From assembly GCF_022829345.1 (NCBI RefSeq), contig NZ_JAKSXV010000106.1:295633-359632 (forward strand): 64,000 nt of DNA. Direction: 5' to 3'. Positions 10,062 to 18,894 of this stretch are shown piece after piece. Under the pieces are notes generated by a model. It did no database searches. It had not been told where the DNA came from and saw nothing but the letters and a program-made list of their open reading frames with translations. How positions within the stretch are numbered: position 1 is the first letter of the stretch; each line of letters begins with the position of its first letter. Origin of the DNA: Methylobacterium sp. J-090. GTDB lineage: Bacteria; Pseudomonadota; Alphaproteobacteria; Rhizobiales; Beijerinckiaceae. A program made the position numbers and the translations under genes.

Positions 10062-10559
10062 TCAGCCGCCCGCGAGCACCAGGGCCCAGAAGCGCTTGTA
10101 ACGGGTGCCCGGCGCGTCGACCCGGGCGATGCCGACGCGTTTGAGCTGCGGCATCAGCATGTTCTTGTTGTGCTCCGGCGACGCCTTCCAGCGCGCCAGG
10201 ACCTCGTCGAAGGTGTTCGAGCCCGCACTGAGGTTCTCCGCCGCGTAGGCGCGGCCGAACCCGGCCTCCGCCATGCGCGCATTGAAGGTTCCGCCGATCT
10301 CGTGGCTCAGGCGGCCGGCCTTGGCGTTGGAGGCGGCCTGATACGAGGCGGCGCGGATCAGGCTCGTGTCGATCGCCACCGGCCCGAGGCCGTGCTGCGC
10401 CCGGTACCGTGAGATGGCGACCGCCGCTGCCTGCTCGTCGAGGATGACGACCTGAGTTGATGTCTCGGGGGTGAAGAGGCTCGGGCTTCCGCAACCGGCG
10501 AGGATCAGCGTCAGGACGGTGGCGCAGACACCGGCGGCGGATCGAGGATGGGCGTGCAT
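10062..10559 (-). CDS. CAP/SCP-domain lipoprotein
   Basis: 165 residues. Starts with a lipoprotein signal peptide (VCATVLTLILAGCGS, acylated Cys23), then a CAP domain (CAP = Cys-rich secretory, Antigen 5, PR-1): RYRAQHGLGPVAIDTSLIRA, AENLS, and ARWKASPEHNKNML with conserved His and Glu residues. Bacterial members (YkwD-like) are secreted or anchored in the envelope and have no agreed enzymatic role. The frame stays open upstream to 10865, but the ATG at 10559 places the signal peptide at the very N-terminus. Convergent with the 85-aa gene. Confidence 0.82.
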   Translation of the reverse strand: MHAHPRSAAGVCATVLTLILAGCGSPSLFTPETSTQVVILDEQAAAVAISRYRAQHGLGPVAIDTSLIRAASYQAASNAKAGRLSHEIGGTFNARMAEAGFGRAYAAENLSAGSNTFDEVLARWKASPEHNKNMLMPQLKRVGIARVDAPGTRYKRFWALVLAGG

Positions 10560-10892
10560 GGGCTCGGGCGTCCGGAGCGGTCTGAAATCGTCCCAGCCCA
10601 TCCGGGCCCGATGCGGCAAAAACGCGGCATCCCCGCATGGCGGGTCCGGTTCGTCCCCTCGCGTGGCGGACGGGCCACGCCTCGGCTTGAAGCTCCACTT
10701 GCGCGGACCGGGAGCGGGACGGGACGGGGAATTTGGTGAGGCACCCTTCGCCCGCCTTCGGTCCTTCGGGGCGCATGGCAGACGGCGTGGAGCCAGGGCA
10801 TCCCATACCCCAAGCGTTCGTGAAAGTCGCGACACCACCATTTTGGACCAGGAAATCGGGTTCAATGCGGATCTGAAGACCGCACAGGCGGC
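10560..10892. other. 333-base intergenic region
   Basis: Lies between the CAP lipoprotein start and the end of the FadR-type regulator gene, both on the minus strand. Open frames here are either the unlikely upstream extension of the lipoprotein frame or shadows. It presumably contains the lipoprotein promoter, but no clear box pair is seen. Confidence 0.4.
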
Positions 10893-11705
10893 TTACCAGC
10901 CGGGCTTTCTCCTCACCGAGGCCATATCGGAATCAAGGAGAAGGCGCCCGTCGAGGCGCCCTTTGAGGTTCAGCACGAACTCGAAGGCTTCATCCATGTG
11001 CGAGCGCATCCGCTCGCGAACCAGCTCGGCGTCGCCGGCGCGCGCGGCTTCCAGAATACCCGTGTGACAGCGAACGTTCGCGCACCCGAATCGCGCATGC
11101 TCATCGTGCGGCGTATCCGTGCTGTATATGACAAGTTTTCGCAGGAGCGCGTTGATGAACTCACAGTTGAAACGAAGAAATTCATTCGGGTTTGCCGACG
11201 CCAGGATGTCGTGAAAATCCAGATCCGTCTGCCTCTGGCTGACGATCGTTTCGATCCCCTCGGAATGAGAACTGCACGCCGCGATGTTCCGGTCCAGGAG
11301 TCGGAAATGCTCATCCGTCAGGTAAGGGACGGCGCCAGCCGCCAGTTCCGGTTCGAGCAGACGACGCGAGGCGTAGATGCCGCGCATGTCGACATTCTTG
11401 AAGAACAGATAATTCTGAACGAACTGAACCGTTCGGTTCAAAGGGACCTCGACCAGCGTCGCGCCGCCCCGCGGCCCGGTGCTGATCCGGACCAGACCTT
11501 GGACTTCGAGGGACTTGAGCGCCTCGCGGATCGTGCCTTTGCTGACGATGAAATGGTCCTGCAGTTCACGCTCCGTCGGCAATCGGTCGCCGACACTCAG
11601 GTTCTTCTGCGTCATCAGCAGTTTGATATCCTCGGCGACCATGTCGGCCCGCTTCTGCGTCCGTACACGTCGGCCGCCGGGCTGAAGGTCTGCTTTTTCA
11701 CTCAT
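10893..11705 (-). CDS. FadR/GntR-family transcriptional regulator
   Basis: 270 residues. N-terminal winged helix-turn-helix (about 20-85) with the GntR signature GDRLPTERELQDHFIVSKGT and IREALKSLEVQGLV, then a helical FCD effector domain (about 105-260) with FHDILASANPN and HTGILEAARAGDAELVRERM, including the usual metal-binding His positions. Such regulators normally repress a neighbouring catabolic operon until a carboxylate-type ligand binds. It is divergent from the DapA-like/BMP-importer operon, the natural target, separated by a 234-base region with an AT-rich core. ATG at 11705 gives a normal N-terminus; an in-frame start at 11804 would add 33 atypical residues. Confidence 0.88.
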   Translation of the reverse strand: MSEKADLQPGGRRVRTQKRADMVAEDIKLLMTQKNLSVGDRLPTERELQDHFIVSKGTIREALKSLEVQGLVRISTGPRGGATLVEVPLNRTVQFVQNYLFFKNVDMRGIYASRRLLEPELAAGAVPYLTDEHFRLLDRNIAACSSHSEGIETIVSQRQTDLDFHDILASANPNEFLRFNCEFINALLRKLVIYSTDTPHDEHARFGCANVRCHTGILEAARAGDAELVRERMRSHMDEAFEFVLNLKGRLDGRLLLDSDMASVRRKPGW

Positions 11706-11839
11706 CGAACATCTTTCACGCCTGCAGATCGTATCGTTCGGGATCACCCGCTCACGCGGCCTAGCTGAAGCTTCCGAGGCTGCCTGGCAACAGCGCCAGT
11801 CCATAGGCCTGCCGAGAACATAGGCATCGTGCCACCGAA

Positions 11840-11885
11840 ATCGACTTGCTCAGTCTATTTATAATGATAAATATGAAAAATACCG
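11840..11885. promoter_or_regulatory. AT-rich divergent promoter/operator region
   Basis: Between the FadR-type regulator and the DapA-like gene is an AT-rich patch containing TATAAT at 11860-11865. A matching -35 at normal spacing is not obvious, which would fit a regulated promoter. The expected FadR-type operator (short interrupted palindrome) was not identified by eye. Confidence 0.35.
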
Positions 11886-11939
11886 ATTCGGCCTTGAAAC
11901 GGGCGAACCGCTTTCGGCTCAGATCATCCAGGTGCACCG

Positions 11940-12881
11940 ATGGTTGATGTTTCCTCCGAGGGGGTTCCGGTCTGGGCGGCGATCCATACGCCGTTCACGA
12001 AGACCGGCGCCGTCGACAACCCCGGGATTCGCTCCAACGTCCGTCGCTACATCGAACTCGGCTTGGCCGGCATCTTCTGTAACGGCCTGATCGGCGAGGT
12101 CTGGGCGCTCACGGTCGCGGAACGCCGGCACGTTCTCGAGACGATCCTCGACGAGGCCTCGGGGCGGCTCAAGGTGTCCGTCGTCGTGACGGCGACCTCG
12201 ATCCCGGAGACGCTGGAATTCGGGGCGCATGCCAGGTCGGTCGGCGCCGACAGCGCCGTCCTCATGGTCCCGACCTCGGGGCCCCGCTCCTCCCTCCAGC
12301 AGGTTGCCTATTTCGAGTATGTCTGTCCTCGCCTGGAGATGCCGGTGGTGCTCTTCAACGCCGCGACGGCGGCCGGCAGTGCCCTCGATCCCGCCGCCTT
12401 CGCGCGCATCTCCACCCTGCCCAATCTGACGCTTCTGAAGACGACCGCATCGGCGGCGGAGAACAATGCCCTGCGCAACGTCGCACGGAGGGGCGTCGCG
12501 GTGTCCGATCCGCTCGAGGAGAATTTCTTCGGCAATTATCGCGACTTCGGGCAACGCGTGCTGTTCGCGGATCCCGAGCCCTACCTCTACCAGGTCGGGA
12601 CGGCGCGACCGATCGCGGACTACATCGCTCTCCTGGCCAGCGGCCGGACGGAGGAGGCCGAAGCTATGGCCGCGCGTCTCTCCGACATCCGCGCTGTCTT
12701 CAACGCCTGGATCATGGACCCGCTGCGGCGGGGCCACATGCCCGGAGCCGCCGTGAAGGTCTGGTGCGACCTGATCGGCATGGCGGGTGGCTCGGTCCGT
12801 GCTCCCCTGACACCCCTGACCGAGTCCGAGCGCGGCCGCCTCAGGGCGGATCTCGACCGCTGCGGTCTGCTCACTGCCTGA
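11940..12881 (+). CDS. DapA/NanA-superfamily aldolase-like protein, altered active site
   Basis: 313 residues, the size of dihydrodipicolinate synthase and N-acetylneuraminate lyase (class I aldolase TIM barrels). The Schiff-base lysine is probably Lys167 in LTLLKTTAS. Other signature positions differ: the usual GTTGE loop reads GLIGE (about 49-53), and the Tyr of the LYN motif is Phe139 in VVLFNAATAAG, which also lacks the Arg of NVPxRT. It is therefore unlikely to be DapA of lysine synthesis; a related keto-acid aldolase or dehydratase, or a different reaction, is more likely. First gene of the importer operon and divergent from the FadR-type regulator, so probably acts on the imported compound. 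Confidence 0.8.
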   Translation: MVDVSSEGVPVWAAIHTPFTKTGAVDNPGIRSNVRRYIELGLAGIFCNGLIGEVWALTVAERRHVLETILDEASGRLKVSVVVTATSIPETLEFGAHARSVGADSAVLMVPTSGPRSSLQQVAYFEYVCPRLEMPVVLFNAATAAGSALDPAAFARISTLPNLTLLKTTASAAENNALRNVARRGVAVSDPLEENFFGNYRDFGQRVLFADPEPYLYQVGTARPIADYIALLASGRTEEAEAMAARLSDIRAVFNAWIMDPLRRGHMPGAAVKVWCDLIGMAGGSVRAPLTPLTESERGRLRADLDRCGLLTA

Positions 12882-12962
12882 TCCCATCCAGGGCCTGAAC
12901 ACCGTGCGTCCGGCACGCTCCGCGCGCGCATCCCGTCCGTTTCGACATCGCAGGAGAGCCCT

Positions 12963-14072
12963 ATGACCCATCGGATCGATCGCCGTGATCTTCTCGCGCT
13001 TCTGGGCGCCGCCGGCACCGCGACCTGGCTGGGAGCCGGGCGCGCCCTCGCCGCCGAGACGCCGATCACGGTCGGCATCCTCTACTCGGGATCGAAGCAG
13101 GATTACGGCTACAACCAGTCGCATGCGAACGCGGCGGCGGCCCTGCGCAAGCTGCCGGGCGTGAAGGTCATCGAGGAGGAGCGCGTGCCCGAGACCATCG
13201 CGGCCCAGCGCTCGATGGAAGGCATGATCAATCAGGACGGCGCGAAGCTCATCATCGCGACGTCCTTCGGCTACTTCGATCCCCACGTGCTGAAGATCGC
13301 CGCGAAGTATCCGGACGTCACCTTCGCCCATTGCGGCGGCATCTGGAAGCCGGGCATGCCGGAGAACGTCGGGACGTTCTACGGCTATATTTTCAGCGCC
13401 CAGTACCTGTCCGGCATCCTGGCCGGCCATATGAGCAAGTCGAAGAAGCTCGGTGTGGTCGCGGCCAAGCCCACCCCCAACCTCATCCGCAGCATCAATG
13501 CGTTCGCGCTCGCTGCCCGCTCCGTCGATCCGGGCATCACCGTCCAGGTGATCTTCACCGGCGAGTGGACGAACCCGGTCCGCGAAGCGGAATCGGCGAC
13601 CTCGCTGATCGATCAGGGCGCCGACGTCATCGCCTGCCATGTCGACAGCCCGAAGGTCGTCGTCGAGACGGCCGAGAAGCGCGGTGTGATGTCCTGCGGC
13701 TACCATTCGAGTCAGGCCGAGCTCGCGCCGAAGGGCTACCTGACCGGGGCCGAGTGGAACTGGGTGGTGCCCTACACCGACTTCCTCGATCGTACGCGCG
13801 CCAGGCAGCCGCTCGAGCACTATCTGCGCGGCGGCCTCGCTGCCGATTTCGTCAAGACCGGCCCGATCGGCGCGGTTGTCACCCCCGCGGCCCGCGCGGC
13901 GCTGGAGCAGACGCGTGCCAAGCTGATCTCGGGTGAGACCGTGATCTTCTCCGGGCCGCTCAAGGACAACAAAGGCAACGTCGTCATCCCGGCCGGCACC
14001 GTCCACAAGGAGAACGACCGGGCACTCGACCCGATCAACTACCTCGTCGACGGCGTCACCGGTCAGGCCTGA
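12963..14072 (+). CDS. BMP-family ABC transporter substrate-binding protein
   Basis: 369 residues. The N-terminus HRIDRRDLLALLGAAG resembles a Tat-type or Sec signal ending at LAAE. The mature part matches the BMP (basic membrane protein, Med-like) family of periplasmic binding proteins: TVGILYSGSKQDYGYNQSH, ATSFGYFDPHVLKIAAKYPD, GYHSSQAELAPKGYLTGAEW. Members bind nucleosides, purine-like compounds or related ligands and feed RbsC-like permeases. ATG at 12963 has AGGAGAG about 5 bases upstream. It precedes the two permease genes (8-base gap) and the ATPase gene in one apparent operon. The ligand is not predictable. Confidence 0.88.
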   Translation: MTHRIDRRDLLALLGAAGTATWLGAGRALAAETPITVGILYSGSKQDYGYNQSHANAAAALRKLPGVKVIEEERVPETIAAQRSMEGMINQDGAKLIIATSFGYFDPHVLKIAAKYPDVTFAHCGGIWKPGMPENVGTFYGYIFSAQYLSGILAGHMSKSKKLGVVAAKPTPNLIRSINAFALAARSVDPGITVQVIFTGEWTNPVREAESATSLIDQGADVIACHVDSPKVVVETAEKRGVMSCGYHSSQAELAPKGYLTGAEWNWVVPYTDFLDRTRARQPLEHYLRGGLAADFVKTGPIGAVVTPAARAALEQTRAKLISGETVIFSGPLKDNKGNVVIPAGTVHKENDRALDPINYLVDGVTGQA

Positions 14073-14080
14073 GACGAGCC

Positions 14081-15160
14081 ATGAGCGCGACCGCCACCAG
14101 CCCCCCGGCCTCCGGGGGCCTTGCCCTCGGCAGAGCCGCCTACGCGGTGCTCCTGCCGGTCGCCGCGATCCTGGTCGCGGCCGCCGCCTTCGCGATCTTC
14201 GTCGCGCTCTACGGCAGGAATCCCGTCGAAGTCTTCACCACCATCTATCTCGGCGGCTTCGCCAGCACCTTCGCATGGCAGAACACCCTGTCGCGGGCCG
14301 CGCCGCTGATCCTGGCCGGCCTCGCGGTGGCGATCCCCGCACGCGCCGGCATGATCATCATCGGCGGCGAGGGGGCACTGGCCTTCGGCGGGCTCGCCGC
14401 CGCGGCGACCTATCTGGCGCTGCCCGCTCCGCCGCTGGTGGTCCAGGCTGCGATGATGTTCGCGGCCGTCCTGACCGGCGGCCTGCTCATCGGTCTCGCC
14501 GGCTGGCTTCGGCAGTATCGCGGGATCAACGAGACGATCTCGAGCCTCCTGCTGTCATACCTCGCCCTCGCGGTGTTCCACCAGCTCGTGGAGGGGCCGC
14601 TCCGAGACCCCGGGAGCCTCGACAAGCCGGCGACCGCTCCGCTTGCTCCAGAGGTCATGTTGCCCGCGATACCCGGCACCGACATCCACATCGGCCTCGC
14701 GATCAGCATCGCCGTGGCGCTGCTCGCCTTCGCCTTCATCCGCTACACCGTCTGGGGCTTCACACTCCGAGTCGTCGGCGGCAGCGCCAAGGTCGGCCGC
14801 ATGATCGGCCTTCCGGTGAACCGCTGGATCACGGGCGCCGCATTCGCCGGCGGAGCAATGGCGGGGCTCGCCGGCGCGGTGGAGGTCGCTGCGGTGCAAG
14901 GCACGGCCAGCTCATCCCTCATCGCCGGCTACGGCACCAGTGGCATCCTCGTCGCCTTCCTTTCGCGGCAGAGCCCGCTCGCGATCATCCCGGTGGCAAT
15001 CCTGATGGGTGGCCTGCAGGCGAGCGGGAGCCTGCTGCAGCGGCGGCTCGATCTGCCCGATGCCTCGATCCTGGTCTTTCAGGGCCTCCTCTTCGTGGCC
15101 GTCCTCGTGGCCGACGCCCTCGGCCAGAGCTTCAGGGACAAGAACGGAGGCGGGCGATGA
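14081..15160 (+). CDS. BMP-type ABC transporter permease 1
   Basis: 359 residues, polytopic (about 9-10 hydrophobic segments), of the branched-chain amino acid/ribose permease superfamily (BPD_transp_2). Visible: ARAGMIIIGGEGALAFGGLA near residues 87-106 and the cytoplasmic loop GGSAKVGRMIGLPVNRW (about 232-248) expected to contact the ATPase. Works with the adjoining permease as a heterodimeric channel in the inner membrane. Its TGA overlaps the next gene's ATG (ATGA), indicating coupling. Starts 8 bases after the binding-protein gene. Confidence 0.87.
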   Translation: MSATATSPPASGGLALGRAAYAVLLPVAAILVAAAAFAIFVALYGRNPVEVFTTIYLGGFASTFAWQNTLSRAAPLILAGLAVAIPARAGMIIIGGEGALAFGGLAAAATYLALPAPPLVVQAAMMFAAVLTGGLLIGLAGWLRQYRGINETISSLLLSYLALAVFHQLVEGPLRDPGSLDKPATAPLAPEVMLPAIPGTDIHIGLAISIAVALLAFAFIRYTVWGFTLRVVGGSAKVGRMIGLPVNRWITGAAFAGGAMAGLAGAVEVAAVQGTASSSLIAGYGTSGILVAFLSRQSPLAIIPVAILMGGLQASGSLLQRRLDLPDASILVFQGLLFVAVLVADALGQSFRDKNGGGR

Positions 15161-16086
15161 CATCCGTCGACACGCTCGGCTGGCTCGCGCTGCCCCTCGC
15201 CCTCCTGGGCGGCGTCATCCGAACCGCGACGCCCTTCATCTTCGTGAGTCTCGGCGAGTGCATCACGGAGCGCTCGGGCCGGATCAACCTCGGCCTCGAA
15301 GGCAACCTCGTGCTCGGCGCGATGTGCGCCTACGCGGCGTCCTATCTCTTCGGCTCGCCCTGGATCGGCGTCCTGGCGGCGGGGCTCGTCGGCCTCCTGT
15401 TCTCCGCCCTGCACGGCGTGATCTGCAGCGTGCGCCGGGTGAACGACACCGCTGCGGGTATCAGCCTCCTGATCCTCGGCACCGGCCTCGCCTTTTTTGC
15501 CGGCAAGCCGTTCATCGAGCCGCAGGCGCCCCAACTCCCGAACATCCCGCTCGGGTCTTGGTCGACGCTGCCGCAGGTCCGCGCTGCGCTGGACGTGAAC
15601 CCGCTGTTCTTTCTCGGCATCGCGGCGGCGTTCGCGCTCCACGTCTTCTTCAAGCGCACCGGCCTCGGCCTGATGGTCCGCACGGTCGGCGACACGGAGG
15701 ACGGCGCGCGCGCCCTCGGCTTCCCCGTCATCCCGACCCGCATCCTGGCGACCATGGCGGGCGGGTTCATGGCCGGCATCGGCGGCAGTTTCCTGTCGCT
15801 GTCCTATCCGGGGAGCTGGAGCGAGGGCCTGTCGAGCGGCCAGGGCATCATGGCGGTGGCCCTGGTGATCTTCGCCCGCTGGAGTCCGCTCCGGGCCCTG
15901 GGCGCCTCGATCCTGTTCGGTGCCGCCGGGGCGATCGGCCCCGCCCTGCAGGGGATCGGCGTGACCGGCTACTACTACCTCTTCAACGCCGCCCCCTACC
16001 TCCTCACCCTCGTCGTCCTGATCGTGTCCTCCTCGCCCACCCGGCCCTCCGCCGACGTCCCGGGCGAGCTGAAGCTGAACCGGTGA
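15157..16086 (+). CDS. BMP-type ABC transporter permease 2
   Basis: 309 residues with about 8 hydrophobic segments. Family features include TPFIFVSLGECITERSGRIN followed by LGLEGNLVLG at residues about 23-52 and the loop RTVGDTEDGARALGFPVIPT that faces the ATPase. It is the second integral membrane subunit; the four-base ATGA overlap with permease 1 fixes the start at 15157. The ATPase gene begins 6 bases after its stop. Confidence 0.87.
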   Translation: MTSVDTLGWLALPLALLGGVIRTATPFIFVSLGECITERSGRINLGLEGNLVLGAMCAYAASYLFGSPWIGVLAAGLVGLLFSALHGVICSVRRVNDTAAGISLLILGTGLAFFAGKPFIEPQAPQLPNIPLGSWSTLPQVRAALDVNPLFFLGIAAAFALHVFFKRTGLGLMVRTVGDTEDGARALGFPVIPTRILATMAGGFMAGIGGSFLSLSYPGSWSEGLSSGQGIMAVALVIFARWSPLRALGASILFGAAGAIGPALQGIGVTGYYYLFNAAPYLLTLVVLIVSSSPTRPSADVPGELKLNR

Positions 16087-16092
16087 TCCGCG

Positions 16093-17637
16093 ATGGCACG
16101 ACTGGCTCAACCCACTCCCACGGATCCGCAGGACGGCCTCAGGCTTGAGATCGTCGGGCTGACCAAGCAGTTCGGCGCGCTCCGTGCCCTGGACGATGTC
16201 TCGATCAAGGTGCCGGCCGGCAGCTTCCATGCCCTGCTCGGCGAGAACGGCGCCGGCAAGAGCACCCTCGTGAAGTGCCTCGTCGGTTACTACAAGCCGG
16301 ATGCCGGACACATCGTCATCGACGAGGGTGAAGCCAGCATCGCTTCGCCCAAGGACGCGGACGCCGCCGGCATTGGCATGGTCTACCAGCACTTCACCCT
16401 GGTGCCGTCGATGACGGTCGCCGAGAATCTCGTCGTCAGCGGCGGCACGCTGCCGGGCCTGATCAACTGGCGGCGCGAGCGCGAGCGGCTGAAGGGCCTG
16501 TTGGCGACGCTTCCCTTTGCGATCGATCTCGACGCGCGGTGCGCCCATCTCTCGGCGGGTGAGAAGCAGAAGATCGAGATCGTCAAGCAGCTCTACCTGC
16601 GCCGGCGGCTTCTCATCCTCGACGAACCGACTTCGGTCCTGACCCCGGCGGAAGCCAAGCAGCTGCTCGGCTACGTTCAAGAACTGACCCGGACCGGCCG
16701 CCTCACGGCGATCATGATCACGCACAAATTCTCCGAGGTCACGGCCTTCGCCGACACGGTGAGCGTCTTGCGCCGCGGACGCTGCGTCCGGTCCGGGGCG
16801 GTCGCCGACCTGTCCGTGGCCGAACTCGGCGAGGCGATGGTGGGCGCACCCGTCGCCGCGAGCACGGGCCGCCGGCAGCGTGCCACATGCGCGCGACCGG
16901 AGCTTCGCTTGTCCCTGCGCGACGTCACCGTCGCGGGCGATCATGGACCCGCCGCCGTTTCGGGCCTGTCGCTCGATGTCTTCGCCGGCGAGATCGTCGG
17001 TATCGCGGGCGTCTCCGGCAACGGCCAGAAGGAACTCGTCGAGGCGCTGATGGGCCAGCGCGCCTGTTCCGGTGTCGTGACGGTGGACGGCGAGGCGTTC
17101 GGCGGGACGCGCGCCGAGATCGCCCGGCACCAGATCTACGGGCTGCCGCAGGAGCCCCTGAAGAACGCTTCCGTGCCGGATCTTTCGCTCGCCGAGAACA
17201 TGGCCCTGCGCAACTACGATCAGGCCCCCCTCCGGCGCGGCATCTTCCTCGATCGCCGCGCCATGGCGCGGCAGGCGGAGAACTTCGTCACGGAGTTCCG
17301 GGTGAAGGCGTCCGGGCTCGGAGCCAAGATGGCGACCCTGTCCGGCGGCAATGTCCAGCGGGCGGTGCTGGCCCGCGAGTTGAGCCACCCGGTCCGGGTG
17401 CTGATCGCCTCGAACCCGACCTTCGGCCTCGACTTCGTCGCCTGCCAGGAAACCCACGCCCGAATCCTCGCGACCCGGAACCAAGGGGCGGGGGTGCTCC
17501 TGCTTTCGGAGGATCTCGACGAACTGCTCGAACTCGTGGACCGCATCGCGGTGATCAGCGAGGGACGCATCGTCTACACTGTCGCGGCCGAGACGGCCGA
17601 GAAGGCCGAACTCGGGCGTCACATGGCCGGTGGCTGA
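16093..17637 (+). CDS. BMP-type ABC transporter ATP-binding protein (two ABC domains)
   Basis: 514 residues with tandem nucleotide-binding domains as in RbsA/XylG-type importers. Domain 1: Walker A GENGAGKST (50-58), signature LSAGEKQKIEI (about 153-163), Walker B LLILDEPTSVL. Domain 2: degenerate Walker A region VSGNGQKELVEAL, typical for the second domain of this family, and signature LSGGNVQRAVLA. Energises uptake of the BMP-protein ligand at the cytoplasmic face. It completes a full importer of binding protein, two permeases and double ATPase. Confidence 0.9.
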   Translation: MARLAQPTPTDPQDGLRLEIVGLTKQFGALRALDDVSIKVPAGSFHALLGENGAGKSTLVKCLVGYYKPDAGHIVIDEGEASIASPKDADAAGIGMVYQHFTLVPSMTVAENLVVSGGTLPGLINWRRERERLKGLLATLPFAIDLDARCAHLSAGEKQKIEIVKQLYLRRRLLILDEPTSVLTPAEAKQLLGYVQELTRTGRLTAIMITHKFSEVTAFADTVSVLRRGRCVRSGAVADLSVAELGEAMVGAPVAASTGRRQRATCARPELRLSLRDVTVAGDHGPAAVSGLSLDVFAGEIVGIAGVSGNGQKELVEALMGQRACSGVVTVDGEAFGGTRAEIARHQIYGLPQEPLKNASVPDLSLAENMALRNYDQAPLRRGIFLDRRAMARQAENFVTEFRVKASGLGAKMATLSGGNVQRAVLARELSHPVRVLIASNPTFGLDFVACQETHARILATRNQGAGVLLLSEDLDELLELVDRIAVISEGRIVYTVAAETAEKAELGRHMAGG

Positions 17638-17737
17638 GGCAATCGCCCGCCGCGCGCGGGCTTCGCCATCCGGACGATGGCCGGGAACGCGGTGTCGCCT
17701 CCCGGATTCGTCGATGTAGAGCAGAGACTTGGACCAT

Positions 17738-17761
17738 CGTCCCGGATCTGGGTCCGGGACG
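17738..17761. repeat. perfect inverted repeat in the tautomerase leader
   Basis: CGTCCCGGA (17738-17746) and TCCGGGACG (17753-17761) form a 9-bp stem with a 6-base loop in the 192-base gap between the ATPase gene and the tautomerase gene, 68 bases before the latter's ATG. No T-run follows. It could be an operator, an attenuator or a dispersed palindromic repeat. Confidence 0.45.
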
Positions 17762-17829
17762 ATTCTGGCGCCGTTCGGTCGACCACGACGGGGCGCTCCA
17801 CCGACCGCCCCCCAAACAAGGAAGATTCC

Positions 17830-18219
17830 ATGCCGCTGATGCGTTTCGATATCCTGGAAGGCCGTACTGATTCCGAGATCAAGTCTCTGCTCGACGCCGC
17901 GCACGAGGCGATGCTGGAGGCCTTCGCCGTGCCGCCGGGCGACCGTTACCAGATCGTCACCGAGCACAAGCCGTCGCGGATGATCGTCGAGGACACCGGC
18001 CTCGACATCCCGCGCACCAGGGACGTGGTGGTGGTGCAGATGATCACTCGCCCGCGCGGCAAGGAGAGGAAGGAACTGTTCTACCGGCTGCTCACCGAGA
18101 AGCTGGAGGCGGCCTGCGGCATCGCGCCCGCCGACGTGATGGTGTCGACGGTGGAGAACACGGACGAGGATTGGTCGTTCGGCCACGGCCGGGCCCAGTT
18201 TCTCACCGGCGAACTATAG
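17830..18219 (+). CDS. 4-oxalocrotonate tautomerase-superfamily protein
   Basis: 129 residues beginning MPLMRFDILEGRTDSEIKSL; the proline after the initiator Met is the catalytic N-terminal base of the tautomerase superfamily. The length, about twice a single 4-OT unit, and the RYQIVTEHKPSRM and VVVQMITRPRGKERKELFY motifs fit the longer tautomerase-family proteins. Likely isomerises an enol/keto acid in the cytosol. AAGGAAG about 5 bases upstream supports the ATG at 17830. It follows the importer operon after 192 bases, so it may belong to the same pathway but could have its own promoter. Confidence 0.82.
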   Translation: MPLMRFDILEGRTDSEIKSLLDAAHEAMLEAFAVPPGDRYQIVTEHKPSRMIVEDTGLDIPRTRDVVVVQMITRPRGKERKELFYRLLTEKLEAACGIAPADVMVSTVENTDEDWSFGHGRAQFLTGEL

Positions 18220-18533
18220 CCTGGCTGCCGATTTGAGGGGCTTCTCCCCAATTCATGAGGCTCTTTCCGCCAGTATGAATCCATCAATGGCGGCTCAGGA
18301 CCAAGATCCATCCTGACCTGTCCGGGGTTGGGGGCGATCCGAACGAGTATCAGGCCGCCGAGGCGCGTTCGGGGTCCGATGCGGCGAGACCGTGCCATGA
18401 CCTGCAGGGCCGGTCCGGTTCGCCTCCTGACGCAGCGGGCCACGACCAGGTTCGGTCTCTCTCGCAAAGCTCCCGTGGCACGATCGTACCCGGCGCGAAA
18501 TCTGGCCTCGACCGGGAATTCTGGCAGCGACTG
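18220..18533. other. 314-base intergenic region
   Basis: Lies between the tautomerase gene and the end of a convergent 71-aa gene. An imperfect hairpin around 18232-18252 (TTGAGGGG / TCCCCAA) follows the tautomerase stop and could help termination. Frames read here are shadows without family features. No RNA gene is recognised. Confidence 0.35.
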
Positions 18534-18749
18534 TCAGATTCGGGTGCCTGGGTCTCGCAGGGGAGCACCGCAGCGCCAGCCGGTGATGCGGTAATCCGGG
18601 TGCGTCCCGACCCAGCGCGCCAATTGCGGCTGAGCCACGTGCTGGCAGGCGCGCGCATCGACGACATCGAGGGCGAGGCGCCGCGCTTGGCACGTGTCCG
18701 GCGCGTTGGTCATGCAAGCCGTGAAGTACAGGAAGAAGAACCCCGGCAT
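18534..18749 (-). CDS. hypothetical secreted or membrane-associated protein, 71 aa
   Basis: Begins MPGFFFLYFTACMTNAPDTC, a very short hydrophobic segment followed by several Cys residues, then LALDVVDARACQHVAQPQLA and a C-terminal WRCG. From memory, short Cys-containing proteins starting MPGFFFLYFTAC recur in Methylobacterium as conserved hypotheticals. A very weak ribosome binding site; coding is supported by amino-acid pattern rather than composition. Function unknown. Confidence 0.5.
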   Translation of the reverse strand: MPGFFFLYFTACMTNAPDTCQARRLALDVVDARACQHVAQPQLARWVGTHPDYRITGWRCGAPLRDPGTRI

Positions 18750-18894
18750 CGTCCACCCTCCGCGTGCTGCGTGCGAACGAGCTTAGGATTCCCGAAAGCG
18801 AAAGCGAGCCGGCGAAGCGACGCCGATTGCCGCACGGACCGGATTCAGGACGTCAAGTCCTTGTTCCGCAACACCACCGATGCAGGACTAAAAA

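Noticed and set aside
15079..18186. Minus-strand open frame of about 1035 residues opposite the importer genes
   Set aside because: Shadow of two permease genes, the ATPase and the tautomerase; no family features.
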